Shown here: positions 16,313-26,707 of the stretch, one piece after another | Layout: every line of letters begins with the position of its first letter | Numbering within the stretch: the stretch's first letter is position 1 | DNA from: Clostridia bacterium | GTDB lineage: Bacteria > Bacillota > Peptococcia > DRI-13 > SM3-B62 | NCBI GenBank assembly: GCA_018432615.1 | Contig: JAHDSQ010000003.1 | Location: forward strand, 1 to 64,000 | Direction: 5' to 3' | DNA length: 64,000 nt | Made by a program: the position numbers and the translations under genes | Notes under the pieces: model-generated | Told to the model about the DNA's origin: nothing | Database searches by the model: none | Seen by the model: only the letters and a program-made list of their open reading frames with translations

Positions 16313-18793
16313 ATGAAGAGATTGAAGGAACGGTATTGTTTTGAGGAGATCGAAAAGAAGTGGCAGGATAAATGGAAAGAGGAAGGCTTGTACAGGGTAA
16401 AAGAAGAACCTGACAAGGAGAAATATTACTGCTTGGAGATGTTTCCCTATCCCTCCGGAAACCTGCATATGGGTCATGTCAGAAATTATTCCATCGGTGA
16501 TGTTGTGGCCCGCTTCAAAACGATGAGGGGTTTTAATGTTCTCCACCCCATGGGCTGGGATGCCTTTGGCCTTCCGGCGGAGAACGCGGCTATTAAAAAC
16601 AAGATCCCGCCCTCTGAATGGACATTATCGAATATAGATAATATGCGCAGTCAGTTGCAGTCGATGGGTATCAGCTATGACTGGGAACGGGAGGTAGCCA
16701 CTTGTCTGCCCGATTATTATAAATGGACCCAGTGGTTGTTCCTGCAGTTATATCATAACGGCCTCGCCTATAAGAAAAAGTCGCACGTCAATTGGTGTCC
16801 CAGTTGCGCCACTGTTTTAGCCAATGAACAGGTAGTCGAAGGTGCGTGTGAACGGTGCGGTACGGCCGTTGATAAAAAAGCCCTTGAGCAGTGGTTTTTT
16901 AAGATTACCGATTACGCCCAGGAACTTTTAGACAGTCTCGAAGAGATACCCGGTTGGCCTGAGAAGGTCAAGATCATGCAGAAAAACTGGATTGGACGTA
17001 GCGAGGGAGCGGAAATCATCTTTACCGTTGAAAAGACCCAAAAAAAGATGCCTGTTTTCACTACCAGGCCGGACACGGTGTATGGTGTGACCTATATGGT
17101 ATTGGCTCCTGAGCATCCCATGGTGGAGGAACTTATTGCCGGAACCGAATATGAAGGCGCGGTGAGGGAATTTATTAAAAAGGTACAGCAGATGTCGGAT
17201 ATAGACCGCACCTCGACGGAAACGGAGAAGGAAGGTATTTTCACAGGAGCCTATGTGATAAATCCCCTCAATCAGGAAAGGGTACCCATCTGGGTAGCAA
17301 ATTATGTTCTGTATGAATACGGAACGGGTGCGGTCATGGGTGTGCCGGCCCATGACGAAAGGGACTTTGCTTTCGCCAAAAAGTATGACCTGCCCATTCG
17401 TGTAGTAATTCAACCCGAGAACGAAGAGTTAAAGGTAGAAGAAATGACTGACGCCTATACTGAGGAAGGGGTAATGGTCAATTCAGGGCCTTTTGACGGA
17501 ACTCCAAATAAGGAAGGAATAAAGAAAGTAGCGGACTACCTTGCAAAAATAGGCAGCGGTGGACCGAGAATTACTTATCGTTTGAGGGATTGGCTTATCT
17601 CAAGGCAGCGTTATTGGGGGGCGCCTATTCCTATCGTTTACTGTGAAAAATGCGGAGCGGTGCCTGTTCCGGAAGAGGAGCTGCCAATCAGGTTACCCCT
17701 TGATGTGGAATTTCAGCCGACGGGGGAATCACCCCTGAACCATATCCCCGACTTTTTGCATACCACTTGTCCTAAATGCAAAGGCCCGGCTCGCCGGGAA
17801 ACCGATACGATGGATACTTTTGTTTGTTCCTCCTGGTATTTCTTGCGCTACACGGATCCTAAGAACGATAAGGAGGCTTTCGGTAAAGGCCCGGTAAACT
17901 ATTGGATGAATGTTGATCAATATATCGGTGGTGTAGAGCACGCTATTTTACACCTGATGTATGCTCGTTTCTTTATGAAGGCCTTGTCTGATTTCGGTTT
18001 GGTTGACAAACGCGAACCATTCCAAAACCTCTTGACTCAAGGCATGGTTTTGAAGGATGGTACTAAAATGTCAAAATCCAAGGGAAATGTTGTCAGCCCC
18101 GAGGAAATCATCAAAAAATACGGGGCCGATACTGCCAGACTCTTTATTCTTTTTGCCGCTCCGCCGGAGCGTGACTTGGAGTGGAGCGACCAGGGAGTGG
18201 AGGGATGCTACCGCTTCTTGAACAGGGTTTGGCGTCTCGTTTACAGCTATGGGGAAGAACTAAAAAATCCCGGACAACAGGGATATGAGACTCTTGCCGG
18301 TGAAGATAAAGAACTGCGTCGCCTTGTTCATACAACGATAAAAAGAGTCACGGATGATATTGAACAGCGTTTTAATTTCAACACCGCTATCAGTGCGATC
18401 ATGGAGCTGGTCAATGGTTTGTACCATTACCGGGAAAAGGAAGAACAGAACATTTCCCTTGTCAAGGAGGCCGTTGAGACTTTGATCGTTCTGCTGGCTC
18501 CGTTTGCACCGCATTTTGCCGAAGAAATGTGGGAAGCAACAAATCATCAGGGAAGCGTTCATCTCCTGTTGTGGCCGAAATATGATGAGGAAGCCCTGGC
18601 GGCGGATGAGGTGGAAATCGTTTTGCAGATTAACGGAAAGGTTCGTGACAGAGTAAAGGTACCGGCAAATCTCAGCCGTCAGGAACTGGAAAAGGTAGCC
18701 TTGTCCCTGGAAAAGGCCCAGGCTGCCGTGGCGGGTAAAAAAATCAAAAAGGTTATTTGTGTGCCGGATAAACTTGTTAATATCGTTGTTTAG
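16313..18793 (+). CDS. leuS: Leucyl-tRNA synthetase
   Basis: Class I aminoacyl-tRNA synthetase of about 826 residues, charging tRNA-Leu. The HIGH-type motif is in PSGNLHMGH (about 46-54). A zinc-type CxxC pair (NWCPSC, CERCG), the CP1 editing insertion and KMSKS (in [11 protein letters not shown]) follow. The anticodon-binding and C-terminal domains are complete. The ATG at 16313 abuts the AGGAGG site, so the in-frame TTG at 16322 (spacing about 9) is a serious alternative start. It is controlled by the T-box leader. Confidence 0.97.
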   Translation: MKRLKERYCFEEIEKKWQDKWKEEGLYRVKEEPDKEKYYCLEMFPYPSGNLHMGHVRNYSIGDVVARFKTMRGFNVLHPMGWDAFGLPAENAAIKNKIPPSEWTLSNIDNMRSQLQSMGISYDWEREVATCLPDYYKWTQWLFLQLYHNGLAYKKKSHVNWCPSCATVLANEQVVEGACERCGTAVDKKALEQWFFKITDYAQELLDSLEEIPGWPEKVKIMQKNWIGRSEGAEIIFTVEKTQKKMPVFTTRPDTVYGVTYMVLAPEHPMVEELIAGTEYEGAVREFIKKVQQMSDIDRTSTETEKEGIFTGAYVINPLNQERVPIWVANYVLYEYGTGAVMGVPAHDERDFAFAKKYDLPIRVVIQPENEELKVEEMTDAYTEEGVMVNSGPFDGTPNKEGIKKVADYLAKIGSGGPRITYRLRDWLISRQRYWGAPIPIVYCEKCGAVPVPEEELPIRLPLDVEFQPTGESPLNHIPDFLHTTCPKCKGPARRETDTMDTFVCSSWYFLRYTDPKNDKEAFGKGPVNYWMNVDQYIGGVEHAILHLMYARFFMKALSDFGLVDKREPFQNLLTQGMVLKDGTKMSKSKGNVVSPEEIIKKYGADTARLFILFAAPPERDLEWSDQGVEGCYRFLNRVWRLVYSYGEELKNPGQQGYETLAGEDKELRRLVHTTIKRVTDDIEQRFNFNTAISAIMELVNGLYHYREKEEQNISLVKEAVETLIVLLAPFAPHFAEEMWEATNHQGSVHLLLWPKYDEEALAADEVEIVLQINGKVRDRVKVPANLSRQELEKVALSLEKAQAAVAGKKIKKVICVPDKLVNIVV

Positions 18794-18854
18794 TATCTTA
18801 CCGCAGTGCGGGTATAATATAGGTAATTAAATGGTTTAGCGGGAGTGTAAAGAT

Positions 18855-20171
18855 TTGACTGTGGGATATGGGAGGTTCCAAGATCTGAAAAGTGAGTTGG
18901 AAGTCGACCTTGAAGAAATGAAGAGGATTGCCGCTTCTTTTCAGCGGGAGATGGAACTGGGACTGGAAGGGCGTCCCGGTTCCTTACGGATGCTGTCCTC
19001 CCATTTAGGGAGTCCGACGGGAGATGAGCGAGGTGATTACCTCGCTTTAGACTTTGGAGGAACAAATGTGCGGGTTCTTCTGGTGGAATTGAGAGGGCAG
19101 GGGGTATATAGGGAGAAGCAGAGGCTGTCATTTCCGCTTAAGGATAAGAAGGCGGACTATGATTTGACCTGCGGTGAGGCTGACGGTGAGCAATTGTTTG
19201 ACTTTATTGCCGAAAAAATCGGCTTAATAGCGATGGAAAAGACTTTATACCGCTTGGGTTATACCTTTTCTTTTCCTTGTTGTCTGATGGATACCGGTAA
19301 AACCGTTTTGCTACGCTGGACAAAGGAATTCAGCACAAGGGATGTTGTAGGCCGGGACGTGGGGGAATTACTGCAAAACGCTTTACGGCGGAATGGTATC
19401 AACAATGTTCAGCTTGAGGCTATACTCAATGATACGGTAGGAACACTGTTGGCGGCGGCCTATCAGGATAAGAGCTGTGATATCGCTAGTATTCTGGGGA
19501 CCGGTCACAATACCAGTTATCTGGAGAAAAATAAGCGTTGGTGTGATCGTCCGGTTATCATTAACATTGAAGCGGGTAATTTCGATAAGCTCAAAGGTTC
19601 CAGGTACGACCGCATCCTGGATGAGAATTCTGAAAATCCGGGAAGACAGCTTCTGGAGAAGATGGTGAGCGGCAGATATCTCGGGGAATTGGTGAGGATC
19701 GTGCTGAACTCTTTTAACAAAGAGGGGTTGATATTTGGAGGCAATTGGGGTGAGGCTTTCGTCGCAAAGGATATTTTTACCGCAAAACATATCTGCAGGA
19801 TCCTGGGGGACGGTTCCCGTGGTTTAAATGTGATTGATGAGGTTTTGCAAAAGGATTTTTCTCTTATCGATACTGGTTTAGAGGAACGCAGATTGCTGCG
19901 GGAAATTTGCGGTTTGCTGGTTGAACGATCCGCGAAACTTGCCGCGGCTACGTATCATGGGGTAATATGCCATCAAAGGTTTTCCTGTGGTACAGAGCGT
20001 ACTATTGCTTTTGACGGCTCGCTTTTTGAAAAGATACCTGCCTATGCCGACGTACTTGAGTCATGTCTGCAAGAATTAGCGGGGCATAACGGGATACCGG
20101 CGCGGATGAGGCTGGTCAAAGACGGTTCAGGAATAGGTGCGGCTGTGGCAGCCGCTTTGGCCAAAAATTAA
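18855..20171 (+). CDS. Hexokinase of the eukaryotic sequence family
   Basis: A 438-residue sugar kinase. Instead of the ROK glucokinase motifs it has the two-lobed hexokinase signatures: LALDFGGTNVR (64-73, phosphate loop), FSFPC (139-142 region), WTKEF and the catalytic Asp in NDTVGT (D193), then LGTGHNTSYLE. These match the PF00349/PF03727 family typical of eukaryotes and reported from some anaerobic bacteria. It presumably phosphorylates glucose or a related hexose with ATP. The TTG start has a GGGAGTG site upstream. It stands alone between leuS and comEA. Confidence 0.88.
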   Translation: MTVGYGRFQDLKSELEVDLEEMKRIAASFQREMELGLEGRPGSLRMLSSHLGSPTGDERGDYLALDFGGTNVRVLLVELRGQGVYREKQRLSFPLKDKKADYDLTCGEADGEQLFDFIAEKIGLIAMEKTLYRLGYTFSFPCCLMDTGKTVLLRWTKEFSTRDVVGRDVGELLQNALRRNGINNVQLEAILNDTVGTLLAAAYQDKSCDIASILGTGHNTSYLEKNKRWCDRPVIINIEAGNFDKLKGSRYDRILDENSENPGRQLLEKMVSGRYLGELVRIVLNSFNKEGLIFGGNWGEAFVAKDIFTAKHICRILGDGSRGLNVIDEVLQKDFSLIDTGLEERRLLREICGLLVERSAKLAAATYHGVICHQRFSCGTERTIAFDGSLFEKIPAYADVLESCLQELAGHNGIPARMRLVKDGSGIGAAVAAALAKN

Positions 20172-20217
20172 TAGTTTTTACAAAAAATCACAACGCTAAG
20201 CAGGAAAAAGAGAAATT

Positions 20218-20880
20218 ATGACGAAATATGAAAAATATTACATATTCTTAGCGGGGTGGGTTATGCTGAATAAACTTTCTCACAGGGCGCAAATCATCGT
20301 GGTGGCGGTGTTGGGCGTGCTGCTTTTTTTTGGTGGCGTAAAATATCATCAGATGAGGCTGGATGATATTCGTATTGAGACGACTGTTAAGGTACAGGGA
20401 GATATTACTGAAGGAGAAGAGAAGGAGGCAGGAATACAGAGAGAGGAAGAGCCAGAGACCGTTACGGTCCACGTGGCAGGAGAGGTTGTCAATCCCGGCG
20501 TTTATACTTTAGAAAAGGGCAGTAGGGTCAATGATGCGGTAGAGTTGGCGGAGCCGACAGAGAAAGCTGATTTAAGCCTGTTGAATCTGGCCATGGTGCT
20601 GGCGGATGGTAAGCAGATATATGTGGCGGGACAAGGGGAAAGGGAGAAAAGTGACGGGGGTTATGCTCGGATAGCGGCAGAAGCAGGGGAAATCAATATT
20701 AATACGGCGGGGAGCTCTGAATTACAGAAGTTGTCCGGAATAGGACCGGCGCTGGCTCAAAGGATTATTGATTATAGGAAAAGCAACGGCGATTTCAGGA
20801 GTGTGGAGGACCTGCTGAATGTCAAAGGTATAGGACCAGCCACGTTGGAGGAAATACGGAACAGGATTGCTGCGGAGTAG
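20218..20880 (+). CDS. comEA: Competence protein ComEA (DNA receptor)
   Basis: Membrane-anchored DNA-binding protein of the transformation machinery, 220 residues. A single transmembrane helix (about 24-41) precedes an acidic linker, an SLBB-type domain (HVAGEVVNPGVYTL) and a C-terminal helix-hairpin-helix domain with ININTAGSSELQKLSGIGP and KGIGPATLEEI. The start may instead be the ATG at 20263, 15 codons downstream, which has a GGGGTGGG site. comEC follows after 6 bases. Confidence 0.9.
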   Translation: MTKYEKYYIFLAGWVMLNKLSHRAQIIVVAVLGVLLFFGGVKYHQMRLDDIRIETTVKVQGDITEGEEKEAGIQREEEPETVTVHVAGEVVNPGVYTLEKGSRVNDAVELAEPTEKADLSLLNLAMVLADGKQIYVAGQGEREKSDGGYARIAAEAGEININTAGSSELQKLSGIGPALAQRIIDYRKSNGDFRSVEDLLNVKGIGPATLEEIRNRIAAE

Positions 20881-20886
20881 GACGGG

Positions 20887-23202
20887 ATGAGGCCGAAGCG
20901 GTATTTAGTCATGATCGTTAGCTTTTTTATCTTCGGAATTGCTGTTGGAAATATTACAAGTCTGGGGACAAAGTGGTGGTTGTATTTGGCTTGTGGGGCT
21001 GCGCTTGTTAATGCGTTTTTGCTTCTGTGTTGCGGCAGGCTGAATAGTGTGGCTTTGCCGGTGTTTTTGGTTTTGCTGGGAGCCCTTTGGTGCTCCTTGA
21101 GTTTGCTGCCGGCGGGATATTATGATGATTATTTGGAAGGCTTTATCCGAGGAGAAGGTATTGTTGTTTCCTATCCTCGAAGGGGGGAGTACTATACTAC
21201 ATTTACTTTAAAGACGGAAAGGATTTTTGCCGACGGGCGAGAACTGCCGGTTTATGGGAAACTAAAGCTTAAGGTATCACCTGCTGAGGGTTTTAAGCCT
21301 GTTTTTGGCACAAGAATAGTTTTTGCGGGAAAGCTGCTTAAACCGGAGGGCAAAAGGAATCCCAGTGAATTCGATTATTATGGCTATCTCATCAAAAAGG
21401 GAATATTCTATGAGGCGAAATGCGCTGCAGAGGAATGTACGGTGCTGGAACAGAGTGGGGGTATGAGAAGATTTGCGGCTGCCGGCAGGGAGAAGGTGGA
21501 ATCTTATCTTTCTACCCTTTTGCCGCCGGAGGAAAGAAATCTCATGCTGGCCTTGCTTTTTGGCGACGTTGGAGGCATGTCAAAGGAGGAATGGGAAGGC
21601 TATCGACGGGCGGGGGTACTGCATCTGTTTGCTGTTTCCGGCTTTAATGTAGCTTTTGTTTTAGGGTTGGTCTGGTTTTTTCTTTTAGGTTTTACGACTA
21701 ACAGGATTGTTCGCCTTATCTGGGGAAGTGCCGTTTTGCTTTTTTTCTACTTTATGATAGGTTGGTCGGCTTCGATCGTGCGGGCCTCTTTGACGGCTTT
21801 TGTGGGGCTCTTGGCTCTCGCGGTCGGAAGGAAGCCGGATATTTATACCGGTTTGGCCGTGGCGGCACTGGTGATTTTATTAGCCAATCCGGGGGAGTTG
21901 TTTTTATCCGGTTTCCAGCTGTCCTTTGCCGCCACCATAGGTATTGTTTATTTAACGCCCTGGGTTAAAAGTCTGAATATCGGTAAAAAGCTTTCCGTAC
22001 CCTTGGCGGCGTATTTGGCAACACTGCCTTTGATAGCCTATCATTACAATATGCTTTCGCTGATTGCCCCTTTTCTCAATGCTATAGCCGTGGTAATCAG
22101 CGGGCTTGTTATTGTTCTCGGTTTTATCGCCTCAATACTGACCTGGACTTTTTCTGTTCTAGCCGAACCGGTATTTCTTGCGGCAGGAGCCTTGATATAT
22201 GTTTTCAGCAGGTTTGTACTATGGTGTGCCAAATGGGAAGGGGTAAGCCTGGTTGTTATTTCTCCTTCTCTGATTTTCATATTGATGTACTATTCTTTGC
22301 TTCTGGTGCTCCCCCATATTTCACGTCTTTGGCCTTGGTGGAGAAAACAATCGCCCAGGTTAAGATTAACCTCTTACTTATTAGCTTTTTTGCTTGTTGC
22401 CTTCGTATTTTGGCCGTTTTACGGCAAAATGGAGGTGATATTCCTGGATGTAGGACAGGGGGATAGCATTTTTATCAGAACACCTTCAGGACGTACGATG
22501 CTGGTTGACGGCGGAGGCACGCCCTCTTCCGATTATTCCGTAGGGCTTAACGTAGTCCGGCCCTTTTTGCTGTCTAAAGGGGTTGGAAGGATTGATGCCA
22601 TGCTGATGACCCACAATGACTATGACCACAGCGAGGGGTTATTGGAAATATTGCCGTATTTTCAGGTAGGGAAGTTTTTAATGCCGCCGGCAGAGGATAA
22701 TAACGAAATGGAGGGAGAAATCTTGGCCCTTTGTCAGGAAAAGAAAATTCCAATCGTCGAACTGACGGCAGGAGGGAAAATTGTCTTAGATGAGGAGGTT
22801 TTTGCGGAGGTGTTGCATCCGGACGCTTGCGATAAATCCAAAGGCAATGAGCATTCTCTTGTTTTACGGCTTATCTATCGGCAGACGGAGTGGTTGTTAA
22901 CGGGGGATGTGGGGAATGAGGCTATAGAGAGGATGCTTTCCACAGGTTGTGATGTAGAGGCAGACGTTTTAAAGATACCCCATCACGGCGGTCTTACCTC
23001 TTTTAATGAAGATTTCTATCAGGCGGTCAGACCGGAGGCCGTTGTCATTTCCGTAGGTGTCAATAATTATAACCATCCTCACAGTGCGGTGACGGAATAT
23101 TTTTCGCAAGCCGGGATACCCTGCTATATCACAAAAGAAAAAGGTGCGGTAATGACGGAAAGCGATGGTGTAAGGATAGTAGTACGTACTATGCTGGAGT
23201 GA
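20887..23202 (+). CDS. comEC: ComEC/Rec2 DNA-uptake channel
   Basis: A 771-residue protein thought to form the DNA channel. It has two N-terminal membrane segments, a DUF4131-like soluble region, the multi-helix Competence domain (about 210-500) and a C-terminal MBL domain (about 515-771) beginning DVGQGDSIFI and containing THNDYDH. The MBL domain is considered a nuclease that degrades the non-transported strand. Together with comEA it implies at least an ancestral capacity for natural transformation. Confidence 0.93.
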   Translation: MRPKRYLVMIVSFFIFGIAVGNITSLGTKWWLYLACGAALVNAFLLLCCGRLNSVALPVFLVLLGALWCSLSLLPAGYYDDYLEGFIRGEGIVVSYPRRGEYYTTFTLKTERIFADGRELPVYGKLKLKVSPAEGFKPVFGTRIVFAGKLLKPEGKRNPSEFDYYGYLIKKGIFYEAKCAAEECTVLEQSGGMRRFAAAGREKVESYLSTLLPPEERNLMLALLFGDVGGMSKEEWEGYRRAGVLHLFAVSGFNVAFVLGLVWFFLLGFTTNRIVRLIWGSAVLLFFYFMIGWSASIVRASLTAFVGLLALAVGRKPDIYTGLAVAALVILLANPGELFLSGFQLSFAATIGIVYLTPWVKSLNIGKKLSVPLAAYLATLPLIAYHYNMLSLIAPFLNAIAVVISGLVIVLGFIASILTWTFSVLAEPVFLAAGALIYVFSRFVLWCAKWEGVSLVVISPSLIFILMYYSLLLVLPHISRLWPWWRKQSPRLRLTSYLLAFLLVAFVFWPFYGKMEVIFLDVGQGDSIFIRTPSGRTMLVDGGGTPSSDYSVGLNVVRPFLLSKGVGRIDAMLMTHNDYDHSEGLLEILPYFQVGKFLMPPAEDNNEMEGEILALCQEKKIPIVELTAGGKIVLDEEVFAEVLHPDACDKSKGNEHSLVLRLIYRQTEWLLTGDVGNEAIERMLSTGCDVEADVLKIPHHGGLTSFNEDFYQAVRPEAVVISVGVNNYNHPHSAVTEYFSQAGIPCYITKEKGAVMTESDGVRIVVRTMLE

Positions 23203-23278
23203 AGAAAAAAACATCTTAATCTGTTATAATGATGAAGAAGAAATACAATAGCAACAATTGATCCGGAGGTAAAAAAAC

Positions 23279-24283
23279 GTGCGGTATCAGGCAATTATCA
23301 ATAGTATCGACCGTGGGACGCTGGCACCCGTTTATCTTATCTATGGGGAAGAGGAATACCTGCAGGAAATGCTGGTGAAGGCTCTACAAGAGAAACTGGT
23401 CGGTTCCGGGATAGGAGCCTTTAATTACGATGAAATAGACGGTTCCAAGGTGGAAACAGAAGAAATAGCGGAACGGGCAGCAACTTTTCCCCTTTGTGCG
23501 GAGAAAAGGCTGGTTGTTGTTAAGGAACCGGTGTTTTTAGCGGCAGGGAAAAGGGAAGCAGGAAAACAGGATAAGCTGCTGTGCGAATACCTGGAGAATC
23601 CGTCTATTTCCACTTGCCTTGTTTTTTGGATGAAGGGCTCTATTGACAAGAGAAGAAAAATTGTTAAATTAGCAGAGAAGGCAGGCGCCCTGGTCGAGAT
23701 ATCTTCGTTAAAGGGAAAGAGTCTCAGCGATTGGATTCAGCAAGAGGCTAAGCTTTTGGGTAAACGCTTGGAACCAAAGGCATTGGAACATTTAATACTG
23801 AATTCGGGTTATGGATTGCGTTTTTTGAAAAACGAACTGGAAAAGCTAGCCCTTTTCATGGGAAACGAGAGAACAATAACTTATACTGCAGCCGAACAGG
23901 TTATGACAAGAACGAGTGAGTCCAATATTTTCAACTTGGTTGACAATATTGGGCAAAAAAAAATCGAGAAAGCCTTGCTTGAGCTGAGAAGGATCTTGGA
24001 CAACGGGGAGCCTGCGGTAAAGGTGTTATTCATGATAACCAGGCAGTTCAGACTGATTCTGCAGGCTAAAGAGCAAAAGATGAAGGGTTTAAGCGAAAAA
24101 CAGATAACAGCAGAGCTTGGTTTGCACCCCTTTGTCACCGGAAAGGTATTGCGGCAGGCAGAGAATTTCTCTTTTACCGAACTGGAGGAAATCATGGAGT
24201 TGCTTTTAAAGAAAGATGTGGATTTAAAAAGTGGGATAAATGCCGCGGTAGCAATTGAAGGTTTCATCGTAGACAGAAGATAG
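23279..24283 (+). CDS. holA: DNA polymerase III delta subunit
   Basis: Clamp-loader delta subunit of 334 residues, which opens the beta clamp. The N-terminal LIYGEEEYL segment and overall length match HolA/YqeN, and gene order comEA-comEC-holA-rpsT is the Bacillus/Clostridium order. GTG is used as start, with CCGGAGGT upstream. It is followed by a palindromic terminator and then the group II intron. Confidence 0.92.
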   Translation: MRYQAIINSIDRGTLAPVYLIYGEEEYLQEMLVKALQEKLVGSGIGAFNYDEIDGSKVETEEIAERAATFPLCAEKRLVVVKEPVFLAAGKREAGKQDKLLCEYLENPSISTCLVFWMKGSIDKRRKIVKLAEKAGALVEISSLKGKSLSDWIQQEAKLLGKRLEPKALEHLILNSGYGLRFLKNELEKLALFMGNERTITYTAAEQVMTRTSESNIFNLVDNIGQKKIEKALLELRRILDNGEPAVKVLFMITRQFRLILQAKEQKMKGLSEKQITAELGLHPFVTGKVLRQAENFSFTELEEIMELLLKKDVDLKSGINAAVAIEGFIVDRR

Positions 24284-24293
24284 CTGTGCAAGA

Positions 24294-24330
24294 ATGAAAA
24301 AAAGCTGTTGACCGTACGGTCAACAGCTTT
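24294..24330. terminator. Palindromic terminator hairpin, target of the group II intron
   Basis: The 30-base palindrome at 24301-24330 (arms AAAGCTGTTGACCGT) has no unpaired loop. On the minus strand it is followed by seven T residues, so it is a good terminator for the leftward rpsT. On the plus strand it ends holA with a weaker T-rich tail. The intron starts six bases after it. Confidence 0.75.
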
Positions 24331-24335
24331 CGCTT

Positions 24336-26253
24336 GTGCGCCCGGCATGGGCGCAGTCTAACGGGTGAAAGTCCCGAGTGCGGGTTGATAGTGCCAAGCA
24401 CATAGCCAAGGGCAAGGGTGTCCATCGTGAGATGGAATCTGAAGGAAGCCGGAGGCAAACTTCTGGTCTGACGAACAGAAATCACATAAGGCATATGTAG
24501 GCTGGGTAAGGTTGCAAGACAAACTGAAGCCCTAAACTATCCGGAAGCCTACGGTGTAAATGTGGCAGATAGATGGAAGGAAAGACTGCGTTCTTACCCG
24601 GGGAGGTCTCATGGACGTGCGGAAACACAGTGTATGAAGCACGGTTGAAACAAGATTTATCATGAGAAGTCAGCAGAGACCATAGTACCCGAGGAAGTCG
24701 ACGTCATCGGGGAAGGGTTGAACCTTAGGAGGTGAAAGTTAATGAATGTTACCAAAACAGAAGCGAAGTGCAGCCAACTTCCAACAGACGAAGATCAAAA
24801 GGAAAGCTCACTCCAAAAGAATAGTGCGGAACACAAAGGATATGGAGGAGTGCACAGTTCTGTGAGGATCACTGAAAACAACATCACCGACGCAGACCAG
24901 TCGAAGGAGAGATTGCTTGAGGGAGTAGTAGACAGAGACAACATGAATCACGCGTTCAAAAGGGTCAAGTCGAATAAAGGCTCTCACGGAGTTGATGGGA
25001 TGGGAGTGGATGAGCTTCTACAATATCTCAAAGAAAACGGAAGCCAACTCAGGCAGTCAATCTTGGACGGAAAATACCGTCCTAATCCCGTCAGAAGGGT
25101 AGAAATACCGAAGGAAGACGGAAAGAAAAGAAATCTTGGAATCCCTACAGTAGTAGACCGAGTGGTGCAGCAAGCGATAGCCCAACAGTTCACACCGATC
25201 TTCGAGAAGCAGTTCTCCGACAATAGCTACGGGTTTAGACCCGGACGAAGCGCTCATGATGCCATCAGAAAATGTCAAACGAACATAGATGAAGGATACA
25301 AATATGTGGTAGATATGGATTTGGAAAAGTACTTCGATACGGTGAATCAAAGCAAACTGGTAGAAGTACTATCAAGAACCATCAAAGATGGGAGAGTCAT
25401 ATCGCTGGTTCATAAATACCTTAGAGCAGGAGTAGTGATCAGAAAACGCTTTGAAGAAACAGAAGTCGGCGTACCTCAGGGAGGCCCATTAAGTCCAATT
25501 CTTAGTAACATCATGTTGAATGAACTGGACAAGGAACTTGAAAGAAGGGGTCACAGATTTGTCCGGTACGCGGACGATATGATGATCTTCTGCAAGAGTA
25601 GAAGAAGCGCTGAACGTACACTAAGCAACATCTTACCCTTCATCGAGAAGAAACTATTTCTTAAAGTGAATCGGGAGAAAACAGTGGTCGACTACGTAGG
25701 AAAGGTGAAATTTCTTGGATTCTCGTTTTACCAAATGAAAGGCAAAACGAGAATCAGAATACATCCAAAATCGGTGAGGAAGATGCGCGGCAAGGTTAAA
25801 GAATTCACCTCCAGAAGCAACGGAATGGGAAACGAACTCAGAATCACAAAACTTAGACGCTACATCATGGGGTGGATAAATTACTTCAAGTTAGCAGACA
25901 TGAAGACGTTGCTATTGCAAACTGATGAATGGATGAGAAGACGAATCCGCATGATTTACTGGAAGCAGTGGAAACGAGTGAGGACAAAGCTGAAAATGCT
26001 TAAATCGCTGGGAATCCATGAGCAGAAAGCATGGGAATACGCAAATACAAGAAAGAGCTACTGGAGAACATCCAATAGCCCAATCCTATCCAAATCACTA
26101 ACTAACGACGTAATAAAAGGATTTGGATTCCTATTCTTTTCAGAATATTATCGACAAGTTACTGTGTAAACTGAGGAACCGCCGTGTACCGAACGGTAGG
26201 CACGGTGGTGTGGGAGGTCGGCCACTCAAATAATGGGTGGCCTCCTACCCGAT
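24336..26253 (+). mobile_element. Group IIC intron with maturase gene
   Basis: The 5' boundary GTGCGCCC is the group II 5' splice consensus. The 5' domain I region (24336-24741) is non-coding ribozyme sequence. Domain V, with CCGCCGTG...CACGGTGG arms, lies at about 26178-26209. Domain VI, with GGGAGG...CCTCCTAC arms, follows up to about 26250. Location directly after a terminator hairpin is the known preference of class C introns, and the maturase resembles class C enzymes. The 3' end (CCGAT) is set to within 1-2 bases and touches the rpsT stop. The element appears intact. Confidence 0.9.
24742..26169 (+). CDS. ltrA: Group II intron reverse transcriptase/maturase
   Basis: A 475-residue intron-encoded protein that helps splicing and reverse transcription during retrohoming. 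The RT domain includes SYGFRPGRSAHDA, VPQGGPLSP and the catalytic YADD box. The maturase X domain ends in the ANTRKSYWRTS segment shared with class C proteins such as GsI-IIC. No HNH endonuclease domain is visible at the C-terminus, as usual for class C. GGAGGTGA precedes the ATG. Reading frame and motifs are complete, so the element could be active. Confidence 0.95.
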   Translation: MNVTKTEAKCSQLPTDEDQKESSLQKNSAEHKGYGGVHSSVRITENNITDADQSKERLLEGVVDRDNMNHAFKRVKSNKGSHGVDGMGVDELLQYLKENGSQLRQSILDGKYRPNPVRRVEIPKEDGKKRNLGIPTVVDRVVQQAIAQQFTPIFEKQFSDNSYGFRPGRSAHDAIRKCQTNIDEGYKYVVDMDLEKYFDTVNQSKLVEVLSRTIKDGRVISLVHKYLRAGVVIRKRFEETEVGVPQGGPLSPILSNIMLNELDKELERRGHRFVRYADDMMIFCKSRRSAERTLSNILPFIEKKLFLKVNREKTVVDYVGKVKFLGFSFYQMKGKTRIRIHPKSVRKMRGKVKEFTSRSNGMGNELRITKLRRYIMGWINYFKLADMKTLLLQTDEWMRRRIRMIYWKQWKRVRTKLKMLKSLGIHEQKAWEYANTRKSYWRTSNSPILSKSLTNDVIKGFGFLFFSEYYRQVTV

Positions 26254-26519
26254 TAACTGGCTATTGAATTCAGTTTTTTCGACAAACGTGATTTTTTGCG
26301 GGCAGCAGTGTTCTTGTGAATAATTCCTCTGCTGGCGAGCTTGTCGATAATCTTTAAAGTCTTTTGCAGGTTTACTTTCGCGCTTTCAGGGTCTTCACCC
26401 TGCAGGGAGGTCTCAAAACGGCGGATCGAAGTCTTCACCATCGATTTATATGCAGCATTCTTTGTAGTGCGAATGCGGGCTATCTGCGCTCTTTTTAAAG
26501 CTGATTTGATGTTTGCCAT
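26253..26519 (-). CDS. rpsT: 30S ribosomal protein S20
   Basis: Small-subunit protein of 88 residues binding 16S rRNA, with the typical basic N-terminus MANIKSALKRA and C-terminal KKSRLSKKLN. GGAGGTGG lies before the ATG. It is transcribed opposite to holA and spoIIP, as in Bacillus. Its stop codon abuts the 3' end of the intron, so its probable terminator (24294-24330) now lies 1.9 kb away across the intron. Confidence 0.96.
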   Translation of the reverse strand: MANIKSALKRAQIARIRTTKNAAYKSMVKTSIRRFETSLQGEDPESAKVNLQKTLKIIDKLASRGIIHKNTAARKKSRLSKKLNSIAS

Positions 26520-26580
26520 ACCAATAATCCACCTCCTTCTATGTAAAAAAAACTAGATATGATAAATTTTCACGAACTAA

Positions 26581-26609
26581 ATAATATCATTCTTATGAAT
26601 AAAAGGCAA
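26581..26609 (-). promoter_or_regulatory. Sigma-A promoter of rpsT
   Basis: On the minus strand TTGCCT, a 17-base spacer and TATTAT. It lies 60 bases upstream of the rpsT ATG. Confidence 0.6.
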
Positions 26610-26707
26610 GAGAATATTGGTGTCAAGAAAAAAATTTGTAGAATAAAATATTTAAGATAAGACTATCATAAGCAAAGAAAGCCGGATTAGTAAAGGAGAG
26701 AAAAAAT

